Part shown: positions 55,120-64,000 of the stretch, one piece after another
Position numbering within the stretch: position 1 is the stretch's first letter
Layout of the letters: every line of letters starts with the position of its first letter
From: Symbiodinium natans
Lineage: Eukaryota; Sar; Dinophyceae; Suessiales; Symbiodiniaceae
Length of the DNA: 64,000 nt
NCBI GenBank assembly: GCA_905221605.1
Contig: CAJNDS010002131.1
Location: 370,001 to 434,000 of the forward strand
Direction of reading: 5' to 3'
Notes under the pieces: model-generated
What the model was told of the DNA's origin: nothing
Databases searched by the model: none
Seen by the model: the letters and a program-made list of their open reading frames with translations, nothing else
Program-made: the position numbers and the translations under genes

Positions 55120-55234
55120 CGTTGGGGGGGGGCGCAGCCCCCCCATTTGCAAACACAATGCTCACATGATGGGTTTCAACAAGATTCTTAGGCTTTGAAG
55201 CACGCTTTGCACGGCTTAAAAGAAGCGGGGGGAT

Positions 55235-55270
<36 letters not shown>

Positions 55271-55495
55271 GCCCCCCCCCCAATTTGCAACCGATGCTCA
55301 CACGATGGGTTTCAACAAGAGTCATAGGCTTTGAAGCACGCTTTGCACGGTTAACAAGAAAAAAAACGGGGGGGTGGAGGGGGGGGGGGGCCCCCCCCCA
55401 TTTGCAAACACCATGCTCACATGATGGGTTTCAGCAACATTCATATGCTTTGAAGCAGGCCTTCCTTCCTTGCTTCCTTCCTTCCTTCCTTCCTG
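55120..55495. repeat. three-copy repeat bounded by G-runs, then CCTT microsatellite
   Basis: Units with CCCCATTTGC, GCTCACATGATGGGTTTCA and GCTTTGAAGCACGCTTTGCA start at about 55135, 55270 and 55390. Each is preceded by a poly-G block paired with a poly-C block; 55238-55267 is an almost pure run of about 30 G. (CTTC)n occupies 55460-55494. Confidence 0.85.
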
Positions 55496-57198
55496 CCGTA
55501 CGAAAGCAACAAAAACACAAAAAAAACATCAAAGAAAAAAACACAAACAAACAAACCCTTAAAACAATCAATTCTTCCTAAAATACCAAACTGATCAAGA
55601 AGAGGGGCTGCCGCGACCAGATTTGCCAAGAAGAAATGCTCAGGGTGTACACCGAATGCCACCCTAAACCTCCATGATCCTAAGACCATCTCAAAACCCC
55701 AAGGCTGCTGGGAAGCTGCTGGGTAAATATAAGTGAGACTTTTTCAGGTTCATGGGTTCAAGGTTTAGGGATGTTTTTGGGCGCCCGCCCTGCAGGAAAG
55801 CCATGCTGATGAGAGACCGTGGGCTTAGGGATACCCAACTTGGTACCCGAGGTACAGCTACAGTACCATACAGTATTCAAGGGGCCCCAAACCCTGAACC
55901 CTTAACCCTAAACCCTCCTGAACCCTAAACCCTGAACCCTAAACCCTTAACCCTAAACCCTAAACCCTGAACCCTAAACCCTGAACCCTAAACCCGAGTG
56001 GCAGCTGAGTGCTGGGCAGCCTGGCGAGGTGCCGCAACGGCACCAGCTCCTTGGTAGGGTTTGATCACCCACGTGTAGGGTTTAGGCTTAGGATTGTTGA
56101 CAGTGTACGATTTCGGGTTGAGGGTTTGGGTTGATTTTTTTGTCTCTTCGGGTTTGGGCTTTGGGGTTTAGGGTTTGGCCCTAGCTACACACTAACCCGC
56201 AAGCCCAAAAATTTGGAGCTGATGGTTTCTCTGGCTGCCAAGAAGCTAGGATAAGCCAGAGCCTGCCCCCCCCCCGCTCCAGAAGCCTTCAAACCCTAAA
56301 CCCTAAACCCTAAACTCTAAACCCTAAACCCTAAACCCCATATACATATACATATATATATATGTATATATAACTTCGAACCCTCCAAGATAATCATGGG
56401 GCGCCTTGCCGCTCATGGAGGCATCCCACTTGTCCTCCCCCAGGGCACTGACTGGTTCTAAGGCTTCGGGTTTAGGGTTTCGGGTTTAGGGTTTAGGGTT
56501 TAGGGTTTAGGGTTTAGGGTTCGGGTTTAGGGCTTAGGGTCTAGGGTCTAGGGTCTAGGGTTTAGGGTTTAGGGTTTAGGGTTTAGGGTTTAGGGTGTAG
56601 GGTTTAGGGTTTAGGGTTTAGGGTTTAGGGTTTAGGGTTTAGGGTTTGGGGTTTGGGGTTCGGGTTTAGGGCTTAGGATTTAGGGCTTGGGGTTCGCGGA
56701 GCGGCAAGATGCTCGAAGTTTTCTACGCGCACAAAGTGGGGCAAGGGTATGCGCGGCCAAGGATCCCAAATGCAGACCAGCCACATGCCTTCTTGGAGGA
56801 TCGGGGCACTTGTAACCCTAACAAAGTCCCCCTAAGTCCCCCAAGTAGGTGATAAGTAGACTCATAATTGGGTTATGAGTAGCCATGAACCTTCAAGTTT
56901 GAAGCATTTAACACTTTCGGAAGCAAGAACTGGGAATCTGGGAAGCAGCTCTGGGATTGAAACTGGCGTCTTCTCTTCCTTTTGGGGGAATCAAAGTGCT
57001 GGCAACCAGGGCCTTTCTGTTGCCTAAGTGAAGATAGAGATTATGGTCTGTGTAGGGATCCCTAACATGCACTGGCAAATGCAAGCGCTCTCGGGGAGTT
57101 GTGTTTTGGGCTGCTTCTCTGCTGGAGCCACTGGTTTCTCTCAACTTCCGCCGCGGCTCCTGACGAATAAGTCGGTCAGTGATTCGAAGCCTCTTGCA
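55496..57198. repeat. telomere-type arrays, MITE and unique DNA
   Basis: CCCTAAA/CCCTGAA 55890-55995; CCCTAAA 56292-56338; (ATAC)n/(TA)n 56339-56371; TTTAGGG array 56465-56690 (about 32 units, with TCTAGGG and TTTGGGG blocks); family A MITE 56790-56898 with degenerate TIRs (CTTGGAGGATCGGG; CTTGAAGGTTCATGG reversed). 56900-57198 is unique with no gene supported. Confidence 0.75.
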
Positions 57199-57286
57199 TC
57201 AAGTGTGGGTTTAGGGTTTAGGGCTTAGGGCTTAGGATTTAGGGTTCAGGGTTTAGGGTATTAGGGTTTAGGGTCAAGTGTGGGTT
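57199..57286 (+). repeat. TTTAGGG array between 13-bp direct repeats
   Basis: TCAAGTGTGGGTT at 57199-57211 and 57274-57286 flank about nine variant units (57212-57273). Confidence 0.88.
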
Positions 57287-57837
57287 ACGCATGGAAACAG
57301 CCCGGGCCCAAGACCTGGTGATTTTCTTGCCGATGAAGATTAAGCAGCTACGTATCCTTAACCCATAACCCCCTTGGAACCTGAATTACAACAGCATTCG
57401 ATTCTTAATCTTCCTTTGGGTTTTACAAAATTGAAAATTGACAATAGAGGGGCTATAGAGATGTTTTTCAGAGGAGGGCCCGTCGCAACGATAACGATAA
57501 GGCCGGCGGCCTGGTACTTAAGGGACTTACAAGTGTGCTATAACTACACGTCTACTTGGGATAAACCCTAAACCCTAAACCCTAAACCCGAAACCCGAAA
57601 CCCGAAACCCTAAACCCTAAACCCTAAACCCTAAACCCTGAACCCTGAACCCTGACCCTAAACCCTAAACCCTAAACCCTAAACCCTAAAGAGGAGGGGG
57701 ATTGAGCCGGGGGCCCCACCCGGACCATCTCTCCGTGGCCAGCGCCAACTCGGCCTCCTCCCGGGCTTGCTCGGCCTGCTCCCGGGCTTGCTCCTGGGTT
57801 TAGGGTTTAGGGTTTAGGGTTTGGGGTTTAGGGTTTT
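57287..57837. repeat. unique DNA and telomere-type arrays
   Basis: 57287-57560 is unique with a 65-codon forward frame (57374-57571) lacking motifs. CCCTAAA/CCCGAAA/CCCTGAA array 57562-57690; TTTAGGG 57797-57835 next to a tandem GCTCGGCCTGCTCCCGGGCT. Confidence 0.7.
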
Positions 57838-57996
57838 GAACGGAGTTTAAGGCAGAACTAACACTGCAGGTGCAATCACTTTTGACGGCTTGAGCCAATG
57901 TCGCATGTGTATGCTCACTCATTGTGAAACATGTTGTGTGACACCTACAAATCTAAACACCCCTCCTAAGCCAGGTGGTCATTTGACCCATTGGCT

Positions 57997-58743
57997 TCAC
58001 ACGAGCCGTTTGGCTGCTCCGGCTCGTCCAACATGAAAACGCAATCCCATGTTCTTGAGGTGTTTGAGCATTGCCACTTCGGGCATTGGTTTGGTGCAGA
58101 TGTCGGAGTAGTTCTTCTCCGTGCCTACACGCTCTAGCTCCAGAGCTCGCGTGGCGACTTTCTCTTGCACCCACAAGTATCTTGTTTGCACGTGGCGTGC
58201 TTGACCCAGGCCCTGGCGCTGGGTAGTGCCTCGGGCCGCCGAGGAATCAGATCGAATCCGCAGACCGACCTTTAATCCCCAGTCTTCTAGCATCGCCTGT
58301 AGCGACAGACCTATTGACCCTGCTCGAACTATAGCGTAAAACTCGCTCTCTCCACTCGAGAGGGAGATCGTGCTTTGCACGTTGCTTGAGTGTTTCACGC
58401 AGTGCGATCCAAGCATTGTCACTAGTCCCGTGGTTGACCTCCGCGTGATGAGGCAACCAGCGTGGTCTGAGTCGCAGTACATCACAATCTCTTTGCTGAA
58501 CCGTTGCGGGTGGTACTCGTAGATCAGCCGTGGATTTCCGCGTAAGTAGCGGACAAGCCTCTTCAGATCGGCCCATGCCCACTCTGTGGGTTCTTTCATG
58601 TGCCGTGCTAAGCTTTTCGTAGCCTCGGCAATGTCTGGACGGTCCTGCGCAAGGAACGCTGCCCTCATCGCATGAGACTGATATGCTTTCTGAAGTTCGG
58701 CATTCAACGGCTGTGCTTCAAGCATCGCTTTCAGGTCACTTCC
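57997..58743 (-). CDS. copia-like RNase H domain
   Basis: This is the C-terminal module of the pol polyprotein; RNase H degrades the RNA strand of the RNA-DNA hybrid during reverse transcription. Visible motifs: DRPDIAEATKSLARHMKEPT and LKRLVRYLRGNPRLIYEY (reverse-transcriptase connection), CDSDHAGCLITRRSTTGLV with the first catalytic Asp, SLSSGESEFYAI with the catalytic Glu, and SDSSAARGTTQRQGLGQARH with a third Asp. It is in the same frame as the reverse-transcriptase piece to its right and separated from it only by the TAG at 58746-58744, so a read-through or a single mutation would explain the break. The stop is at 57999-57997. Catalytic residues look intact. Confidence 0.88.
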   Translation of the reverse strand, partial: GSDLKAMLEAQPLNAELQKAYQSHAMRAAFLAQDRPDIAEATKSLARHMKEPTEWAWADLKRLVRYLRGNPRLIYEYHPQRFSKEIVMYCDSDHAGCLITRRSTTGLVTMLGSHCVKHSSNVQSTISLSSGESEFYAIVRAGSIGLSLQAMLEDWGLKVGLRIRSDSSAARGTTQRQGLGQARHVQTRYLWVQEKVATRALELERVGTEKNYSDICTKPMPEVAMLKHLKNMGLRFHVGRAGAAKRLV

Positions 58744-59355
58744 CTATTTCTTTTCTGCTGGCGTTTTGGCCGCCTTCGCAGACTCCAGTCCAAGGTCGCG
58801 CACTAGGGCTTCCGCGTGCCTTGGATCCGCTTCGTACGAAACAGTTCCTGTCTGGCTGTCATAGCTCACGACCCGGTTCAGGACAGTCATGCTGTCCTTT
58901 TCACACTCAGGTCCTATGTGGCCATCACACTTGAACTCGTACTCTTCAGACAGTACTTTGTCTACAAAGCGATGTCCATCTTCGTCTGCCAAGACTAGGA
59001 AATCATCCCCATGCACCAATAATCTCACGTCGGCTTCGGCATGATAAAAGGTACACGGATATGCTTTTCCCACGACAAACCCGTGCTTGCGTAACAGGCT
59101 TGTGTACGATCTCTGCCATACAGCTGAGGCATCACGGGTGCCATACATGGTCCGTTTCAACAGACCACAAAAGCCGGGAGCTTCATCTCCCTCGGGAAGT
59201 GTGACAAACACACGTCGTTCTGCTTTTCCATAGAAGTGTGCACGTGATATGTCTGTCAGCTTCAGCGTGAGCTTCTTTCCGCTCTTTGACCTCTTGAGTG
59301 TCGTCAGCAGACTGCATAGGATCTTCAATCCTTCCAGAGGTGGCATTGAGGAAAA
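58744..59355 (-). CDS. copia-like reverse transcriptase catalytic domain
   Basis: Contains LTDISRAHFYGKAERRVFVT, where the Asp of DISRAHF is the first catalytic residue, LKRTMYGTRDASAVWQ, and VHGDDFLVLAD, the copia form of the YxDD motif. It synthesises cDNA from element RNA in virus-like particles. The frame starts within SSMPPLEGLKILCSLL, which follows on from IPDYAVF in the neighbouring frame; loss of one T in the run at 59352-59355 accounts for the shift. It ends AEKK then TAG at 58746-58744, after which the same frame continues. All three catalytic Asp residues are present, so damage is confined to the shift and the stop. Confidence 0.88.
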   Translation of the reverse strand, partial: FSSMPPLEGLKILCSLLTTLKRSKSGKKLTLKLTDISRAHFYGKAERRVFVTLPEGDEAPGFCGLLKRTMYGTRDASAVWQRSYTSLLRKHGFVVGKAYPCTFYHAEADVRLLVHGDDFLVLADEDGHRFVDKVLSEEYEFKCDGHIGPECEKDSMTVLNRVVSYDSQTGTVSYEADPRHAEALVRDLGLESAKAAKTPAEKK

Positions 59356-62220
59356 CAGCGTAGTCTGGTATCAACGCCGCTTGTCCCTGTGACTTGACCT
59401 CGCGGACTACCAAACGACTGCGGTAGTTTTCCCGAACATCATCCCCTTTGTTGCGGTCTACCCACTTCAAGGTTATGGGCGGACGACCTGTTTCGTCCCA
59501 ACACACGCTCTCTTCGACTTTCTCGTACACACCTTGCTTTTTCACCCAGGCAAGTTCTGACGCTCTTGCTTCCGCAACCTTTTTGGCATCAAGTTGTGCC
59601 CCTGTGTTTGCGTCTATGACGGGCTCGCTTACGTGAAGCTGCCCAGCCTTGGGTAAGGTGTCATGGAGATACTCTTCGAGCGGTGGCTCCTCGTGTGGGT
59701 CAGGTCCACCCACATGGCCCACCTCCTTCATTTCTCCATCCAGAACCAGTTGTGCCCGCACTCCTGCCAGTAGTGCTCTTTCAAGCTTCGGAGGATACTC
59801 GGCCTTGGCCGTCACGATCCCCTCCTTGAAGCTTAGCGTTCGGTTCCACACCTTCGCATTGCCCTTGCATAGCTTTTCCAGCGCTATTGCAACCGTCGCC
59901 GAATTAGTAATCCAGCGGGTTCGCTTCTTGCCGGATTGGCCTGCAATCATTTTTCCACTTTCGTCAACTTTCCACTTGCACATTGGGCCTTCAACCAAGT
60001 ACGAACCCATCCTTTGAGCAAGTTCATGCTCCCAGGACTTAGTTCCCCTTGGGCACTCATAGAGAAAGTAGTTTCCGGCTTCCTTCTGTGCCTCGAAGGC
60101 CTCAAAGCAAAGCCCCAGTTGAGATCGGGCCTTCCTCAAATTTCCGCGTTTGGTCTCGACTCCAATCTTGTTGGTCATGTCGAAAGCACGTTGTACTGAC
60201 TGGAAGGGTCCAGTGGGCAGCTTGCCCACCAGAAGCTTTGGCTTCACTTGTTCCAGCTTTTCGAAGAAACGCAAATGCTCAGCCTGAGCGAACATCGGCG
60301 GCTCTTGGTCCATTGGCAAGATAATGCCTTCATTCACCATGCTCCAGGGCACAGCTGAATTGCCATTACCTCCCAACTGTAGAACCATAGAGTTTATGGC
60401 CTTCGCTTCGGTCGGGCTGCACTTGAGCCCCTTTTGTTCGAACATCCGCGTAATCAGGTTCATTCGCACTTCCTCGTTGGCTGGCGGCGGATTCGCCGTT
60501 GCTGTGTCGTACATTTCTGCATCTGCTCGTGCTTGTTGGTGTGAGTGGTCCAGGCCGGGTCCTGCAGAGCCACTTGCTCCCCCTTGCACGTGTACTCCAA
60601 TGACCTCGACATCTGGACCATCGGTAGCCCTCGTGCTGGGCTCTTCCTGGTAAAGGTCCTCGACGTCCTTGGATGCTGCGCGCTTCCGCTGTTTCGGCTC
60701 GGCGCGGTCCTCGACCTCCATTGGTCTGGACAAAGGTGCGCCTGCCGCTTCCTCTGCTGCAACATCCATTGCGTCGGGGGCAGGTCTTCCTTCCAGCGCG
60801 GGTTGGTCTCTTTTGACCCGCTTTCCGTAGTCCTTTTCAACTCGCTCTTGGGCCCTTTTCACTCTTTCTTTTCCCTCGTCAGTTTCTTGCAGTCTTCTCT
60901 GCACTCTCATCCTGCACTCGTCATTGTGCGCTCGCTGCGGGAGACCCATCAGCTGCGCATCGCATCCCGGACACTGAGGCGTGTAGCCGTACAGCTCAAT
61001 GTCGGACTTCATGACGTACAGGTTGCGTGCCTTGAAGTCTCGGTGTTGTGGCGCGGGTTGTTCGCCTTCGAGAGCGGGCATACCGACTCGGTTGGGCGAC
61101 GCTCGCTCTTGTGGACCGGACATCCTCCAAGGCAATCCGCGTAGCACGTCGAAACCTTCAACAGGCCATTTCTCATCCTCGGGCCTCCTGTGCAAGGAGT
61201 GGCCCCGGGATATACCCTCGGACGTCATGATCAGCAAGTCTGCGTTCCTCGACGCAGTTCCGACGTAACGTCCCATGCAAACTCTTGCATCTAGGCTTCC
61301 TCGCTTGTGTCTCGAACCAACTGGCTTGAACATCACCTGTTCGCCAAAGACAATGGTAGGTCGCCTCCACGGTCGGCCCAGCGTCCTTTCGTAAGCTGAC
61401 TTCCCGTCTTCGCCAATGCGAAAACGTGTCATCAAGAACGCTGCATGCCTCGCGATCCAGGCGAGAATCGGGTGGTCCACGCCCACCTCGATCTTAAGCT
61501 TTGTCTCCAGCTCCGACAGGATAGCTCGGACCATTCGCTTCACCTCTCTCACTGCGGCCTCGGCTATGCCGTTCGATGGCGCATTCTCGTGTTCCGTACT
61601 TGTAGGACTCTCTCTCAAGTCGAACACTACATTTTGGACTTCTTCGGAGGCCTTGAGTTTGAGCGCACGGAGGGCGTGTTCATTATCTGAGAATAAACAC
61701 ATCCTCTTCCATCCGGCCTCGCGTATCACGCTGGCCAACCACGTGACGTTGTACGCATGCGTGCCTTTCTCGGGCAACGAAGTTGCCCAAGTGCGCTGCG
61801 TTTTGTCGCACCGAACCACCAGGTGCGGCATCACGTCGTCTTCCTGCTTTTCTTTGCCCAGGAAGAAGTAGTCCATGTGTAGCGTCGGCAAAGATGTCTC
61901 AAGTTCGGCTCTCCGAATCCGGTAATGTGGATTCACCATCTTTCGTGCTCTCTGGCAGTGGACGCACCAGGAACGGTGCACCGCGTGCCCCGAGGCTTCG
62001 TGCTGTGCGATCTGGTCAGCCGTTGGCTGGTCTGGGCTCTTCGGCACTATCGCCCTCTGTTGTTCTTCGCCTGGAGCCTCCGGCTCCTCGGCAAAGCGGT
62101 CGTCTTCAGTGCCTCCTTTTTCCTCGCTTGGCTGCTGCTGCTGTTGTTGCTGTTGTGCTGCTGGCGCTGCTGCTGGCACTTGTATGCTTGCGCTTGCTCC
62201 TTGTTGTGTCGTTTTCCTCT
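59183..62220 (-). CDS. copia-like integrase and reverse transcriptase N-terminal part
   Basis: From the first ATG at 62179, 998 codons. Near the start: Ala-rich then Gln-rich (eight or more Gln). Zinc-binding HHCC at residues 60-75 (His60, His65, Cys72, Cys75). Integrase core D103 (LHMDYFFLG), D165 (CLFSDNEHAL) and E207 (NGIAEAAV), the D,D-E triad, which cuts target DNA and joins the cDNA ends. A long basic/acidic linker follows, then the copia reverse-transcriptase start: ELAWVKKQGVYEKV, ITLKWVDRNKGDD, YRSRLVVREVK, IPDYAVF. The last roughly 55 codons to the stop at 59183 are out of the true frame, which passes to the piece at 59355. A TC/GA microsatellite upstream (62228-62284) has probably shifted the frame from the protease part. 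Confidence 0.9.
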
Positions 62221-62226
62221 CTTTCT

Positions 62227-62288
<62 letters not shown>

Positions 62289-62411
62289 TGTCTTCCTTGG
62301 CTAACACCTTGAGCGTTGCCTTCCCGGCGGCTTTCCTTTTGGCCGCTTCCTCAACCATCTCAGCCTCTTCGTCTAGGGGTGAAACGCTAAGCCCGTTGGG
62401 CCTTACACCGT
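62221..62411 (-). pseudogene. frameshifted protease-integrase linker with GA microsatellite
   Basis: Coding-like in a third frame: SPLDEEAEMVEEAAKRKAAG, KATLKVLAKEDKK, then an Arg-Glu dipeptide run from (TC)n on the forward strand at 62228-62284. Length change in that microsatellite is the simplest cause of the frame change into the integrase. Confidence 0.75.
62228..62284. repeat. TC microsatellite within copia coding region
   Basis: About 28 CT units. On the coding strand it reads GAGAGA, encoding alternating Arg-Glu. Confidence 0.95.
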
Positions 62412-64000
62412 CTACGGACGCCCCGTGAAACCCAGGCCGTCTTGGCCCTTGCTTCCGCCCTTCACTCCTTTCTTCTCGTCTTGCAGAGGAAACACGTAGA
62501 TGCCGTTCTTCACTTGCATCTTGGTTCCGACACCCTTGTGCTTCCAAGCCAACTGGCGCAACGCCTCGTCGGCCTCCTTAGCGAAAGCAGTTCCTTTTGG
62601 GACCAGCAAGCCTCCTGTTCCGTGCAGAAACGCAAAATGCGTCTTGCACGCTTGTGCTCCTGACAGGAGTATGCGGTGGACCCCGGCGCCTCGGCCGGTG
62701 ATTGTGGCCCCACGGCCTCCCGACAAAGTGCCGGTGACCTCGGCTTTTCCTTGGTCTTTCAGCGCCTCACCTGACGCCGTCTTGTAGCGGACGCCGTTGT
62801 CCTTTGGCTGCGTCACGTACTTCTCAGGCAGAACGGTCACGGCCGCTCCCGTGTCAAAGTTGACCTCGACGCTAGCCACGCCTGGCGAAGCGCCCAGGCT
62901 GGCAGCATCCACGGTCTCGAAGCTGTGCACCGATTGGTGCACGCCTCCTTCGCCCGGGTCCTCCGGGTCTTCTCCTCTTGGGTCACGGCGGTCGTCGTAG
63001 TCTTCACAGTGCACAGTCTCTTCGTCGTCGTCTTCGCTTTTCTTGACCTTCTTCTTTCCTTTGTGCTCTGGATCCCAGGTCGACCCAAGCTTCCTCTTCA
63101 GCTTGTTGCGCCTTTGGTTTCTCTTTTGGTTCCTCTTCTTCTTCTGCTCGGCCGCAATCGACGGGTCCGCCGAGTAGCGCCCGGTCGCCTTCGGCCTTTC
63201 CTGCTTTTCGAGCTCCTTCCGGTAGAGCTCCTCCTCGTCGTCGGCATCCACGCGGTGGCTCGTCCTTTCGGCTTTCGTGAGAGGGCGGTAGTCCTTTCGC
63301 CGCTCGGGCTTGGCCTCCGTCCCATCGCTGTGGATAACCTCCGTGTCGATGCCGTCGACCTCTTCCTTCTGGTTATCGCGGAAGTCGCCCTTTTTCACTT
63401 TCACGTCGTGCCGGGCGTGCCACTTCTTGTCGGCCTCGATCCTCTCCTTTGCTCTTTCGCCCACACCGCTGCGTCTGTGCTCTTGCGCTCTCCTTCGTCC
63501 CTTTTCCGCACGCCAAGCCTTCCAGTGGCTGTCTCCCTTTTCCACTTGGCGTTTGTAGCGCACGTCGTGCACCGACTGGTCTCTGCGGTGTTCGGGTTCC
63601 TTTTTCTTCACGCCCGCTTGCTGCGCCCTGAGGCGCTCACGCTCCTCTTTCAGGCGCTTCCGCTCGTCTTCCAGGCTCGCGATCTCGGCTTCCAGCTCTG
63701 GGTCACTGCCGCGTCCCTCGAGCTTCTCTCTCTTTGTCGCGATCCTCTGGTCCAAGACCGCGAGGTTCGCACGGTTGGTCTCCATAAGACCCGACGCTAG
63801 CATCCTCTGCATGCTGCTCGAGGTGCTTGCCGTGATCGCGGTTGCTCCTTCGGTTCCTTCTTCCTGCTTTGGTGGCTTCTTCTTTTCTTCCTTCTTGGGT
63901 TCCTCGGGCCCCTCGCTTGGAGGGTCATCCTCGAAGTCGCTTTCGTCCTCGGAGCTCTCCGGCTCCAAAGAAAACTTGTCTTCTTCTTCTTCACCAGCGG
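62412..64000 (-). CDS. copia-like gag linker and aspartic protease, 5' partial
   Basis: The frame is open through the right edge of the window, so the start is unseen. The visible N-terminal two thirds is highly charged (Glu/Lys/Arg-rich, predicted coiled coil around EIASLEDERKRLKEERERL), with no CCHC zinc knuckle in view; nucleic-acid binding may rest on the basic runs KKKRNQKRNQRRNKLKRK. The protease follows: VEVNFDTGAAVTVLP, with catalytic D-T-G at about 62847-62855, then the flap-like and C-terminal parts. It cleaves the polyprotein into capsid and enzymes. The stop at 62414-62412 is followed by coding-like sequence in another frame (GFHGASVDGVRPNGLSVSPL), so the original polyprotein probably read on. 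Confidence 0.88.
   Translation of the reverse strand, partial: AGEEEEDKFSLEPESSEDESDFEDDPPSEGPEEPKKEEKKKPPKQEEGTEGATAITASTSSSMQRMLASGLMETNRANLAVLDQRIATKREKLEGRGSDPELEAEIASLEDERKRLKEERERLRAQQAGVKKKEPEHRRDQSVHDVRYKRQVEKGDSHWKAWRAEKGRRRAQEHRRSGVGERAKERIEADKKWHARHDVKVKKGDFRDNQKEEVDGIDTEVIHSDGTEAKPERRKDYRPLTKAERTSHRVDADDEEELYRKELEKQERPKATGRYSADPSIAAEQKKKRNQKRNQRRNKLKRKLGSTWDPEHKGKKKVKKSEDDDEETVHCEDYDDRRDPRGEDPEDPGEGGVHQSVHSFETVDAASLGASPGVASVEVNFDTGAAVTVLPEKYVTQPKDNGVRYKTASGEALKDQGKAEVTGTLSGGRGATITGRGAGVHRILLSGAQACKTHFAFLHGTGGLLVPKGTAFAKEADEALRQLAWKHKGVGTKMQVKNGIYVFPLQDEKKGVKGGSKGQDGLGFTGRP

Larger units (their letters stand above)
57838..64000 (-). mobile_element. damaged Ty1/copia-like LTR retrotransposon, 5' part beyond the window
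   Basis: Domain order on the reverse strand, right to left, is protease, integrase, reverse transcriptase, RNase H; integrase before reverse transcriptase is the copia arrangement. The frame is broken at four places: about 62410 and about 62230 (frame changes), 59352 (missing base in a T-run) and 58746-58744 (in-frame TAG). After the last stop only about 160 bp remain before telomere-type repeat, with no polypurine tract or LTR that I can recognise, so the 3' end may be truncated there. The 5' LTR, if any, is outside. Confidence 0.85.

Noticed and set aside
54718-55198. Overlapping 128-146-codon frames on both strands
   Set aside because: Mutually exclusive, Pro/Gly-rich by composition, and run into the G-run repeats.
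2760-57835. CRISPR-like regularly spaced repeats
   Set aside because: The repeats are heptamers without spacers of constant length, in a eukaryotic genome.
57885-57910. Possible second spliced-leader relic (reverse strand ATTGGCTCAAG)
   Set aside because: Only the last 11 bases match; the conserved CCGTAGCC part is absent and it lies downstream, not at the 5' end, of the copia-like gene.
62925-63800. 291-codon forward frame opposite the gag-protease region
   Set aside because: Shadow of the reverse-strand copia frame, which has clear protease motifs.
1-64000. tRNA, rRNA or snRNA genes
   Set aside because: No cloverleaf arms, rRNA core motifs or spliced-leader RNA gene (leader plus donor plus Sm site) were seen on either strand.

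Overview
This is nuclear DNA of a dinoflagellate. The strongest sign is a copy of the dinoflagellate spliced leader (reverse strand, 10090-10069), joined to the 5' end of an intronless insert that ends in a short poly(A) and sits inside telomere-type repeats. It is a trans-spliced mRNA that was copied back into the genome. Other evidence agrees: very low gene density, (TTTAGGG)n telomere-type repeats in both orientations over about 55 kb, introns shaped like introners, and a Ty1/copia-like element. No bacterial-style gene, operon, tRNA, rRNA or CRISPR was seen.

Layout. 0.2-2.1 kb: decayed DDE-transposase-like remnant (reverse strand), then a 540-bp foldback element (2214-2755). 2.76-8.15 kb: telomere-type repeats with nothing recognisable between. 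8.15-10.09 kb: the spliced-leader retrocopy, carrying one long frame with a single internal TAA. 10.1-12.6 kb: telomere-type repeats, split or truncated MITEs and a direct duplication. 12.71-13.95 kb: the one recognisable host gene, a SET-domain methyltransferase with three exons, two TIR-bearing introns and a 1-nt frameshift. 14-25 kb: telomere-type arrays and small inverted-repeat elements. 25-28.2 kb: an AT-rich island with an 824-bp tandem duplication and a 118-bp repeat array that flips orientation. 28-57.8 kb: more telomere-type arrays, at least six short inverted-repeat families (A-F here), a LINE reverse-transcriptase remnant (31.6-32.3 kb), several homopolymer and microsatellite tracts. 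57.8-64 kb: a damaged copia-like retrotransposon on the reverse strand, running off the right edge.

Main inference: many of the telomere-type arrays look like insertions into older DNA, not one degraded telomere. Four are flanked by direct repeats of the target (28, 13, 13 and 8 bp) and three interrupt members of MITE families whose uninterrupted copies lie elsewhere in the window. A retrocopied mRNA also landed in such an array, and MITEs have inserted into them, so arrays, MITEs and cDNA have been layered repeatedly. Array coordinates are read by eye and may be off by a few bases.
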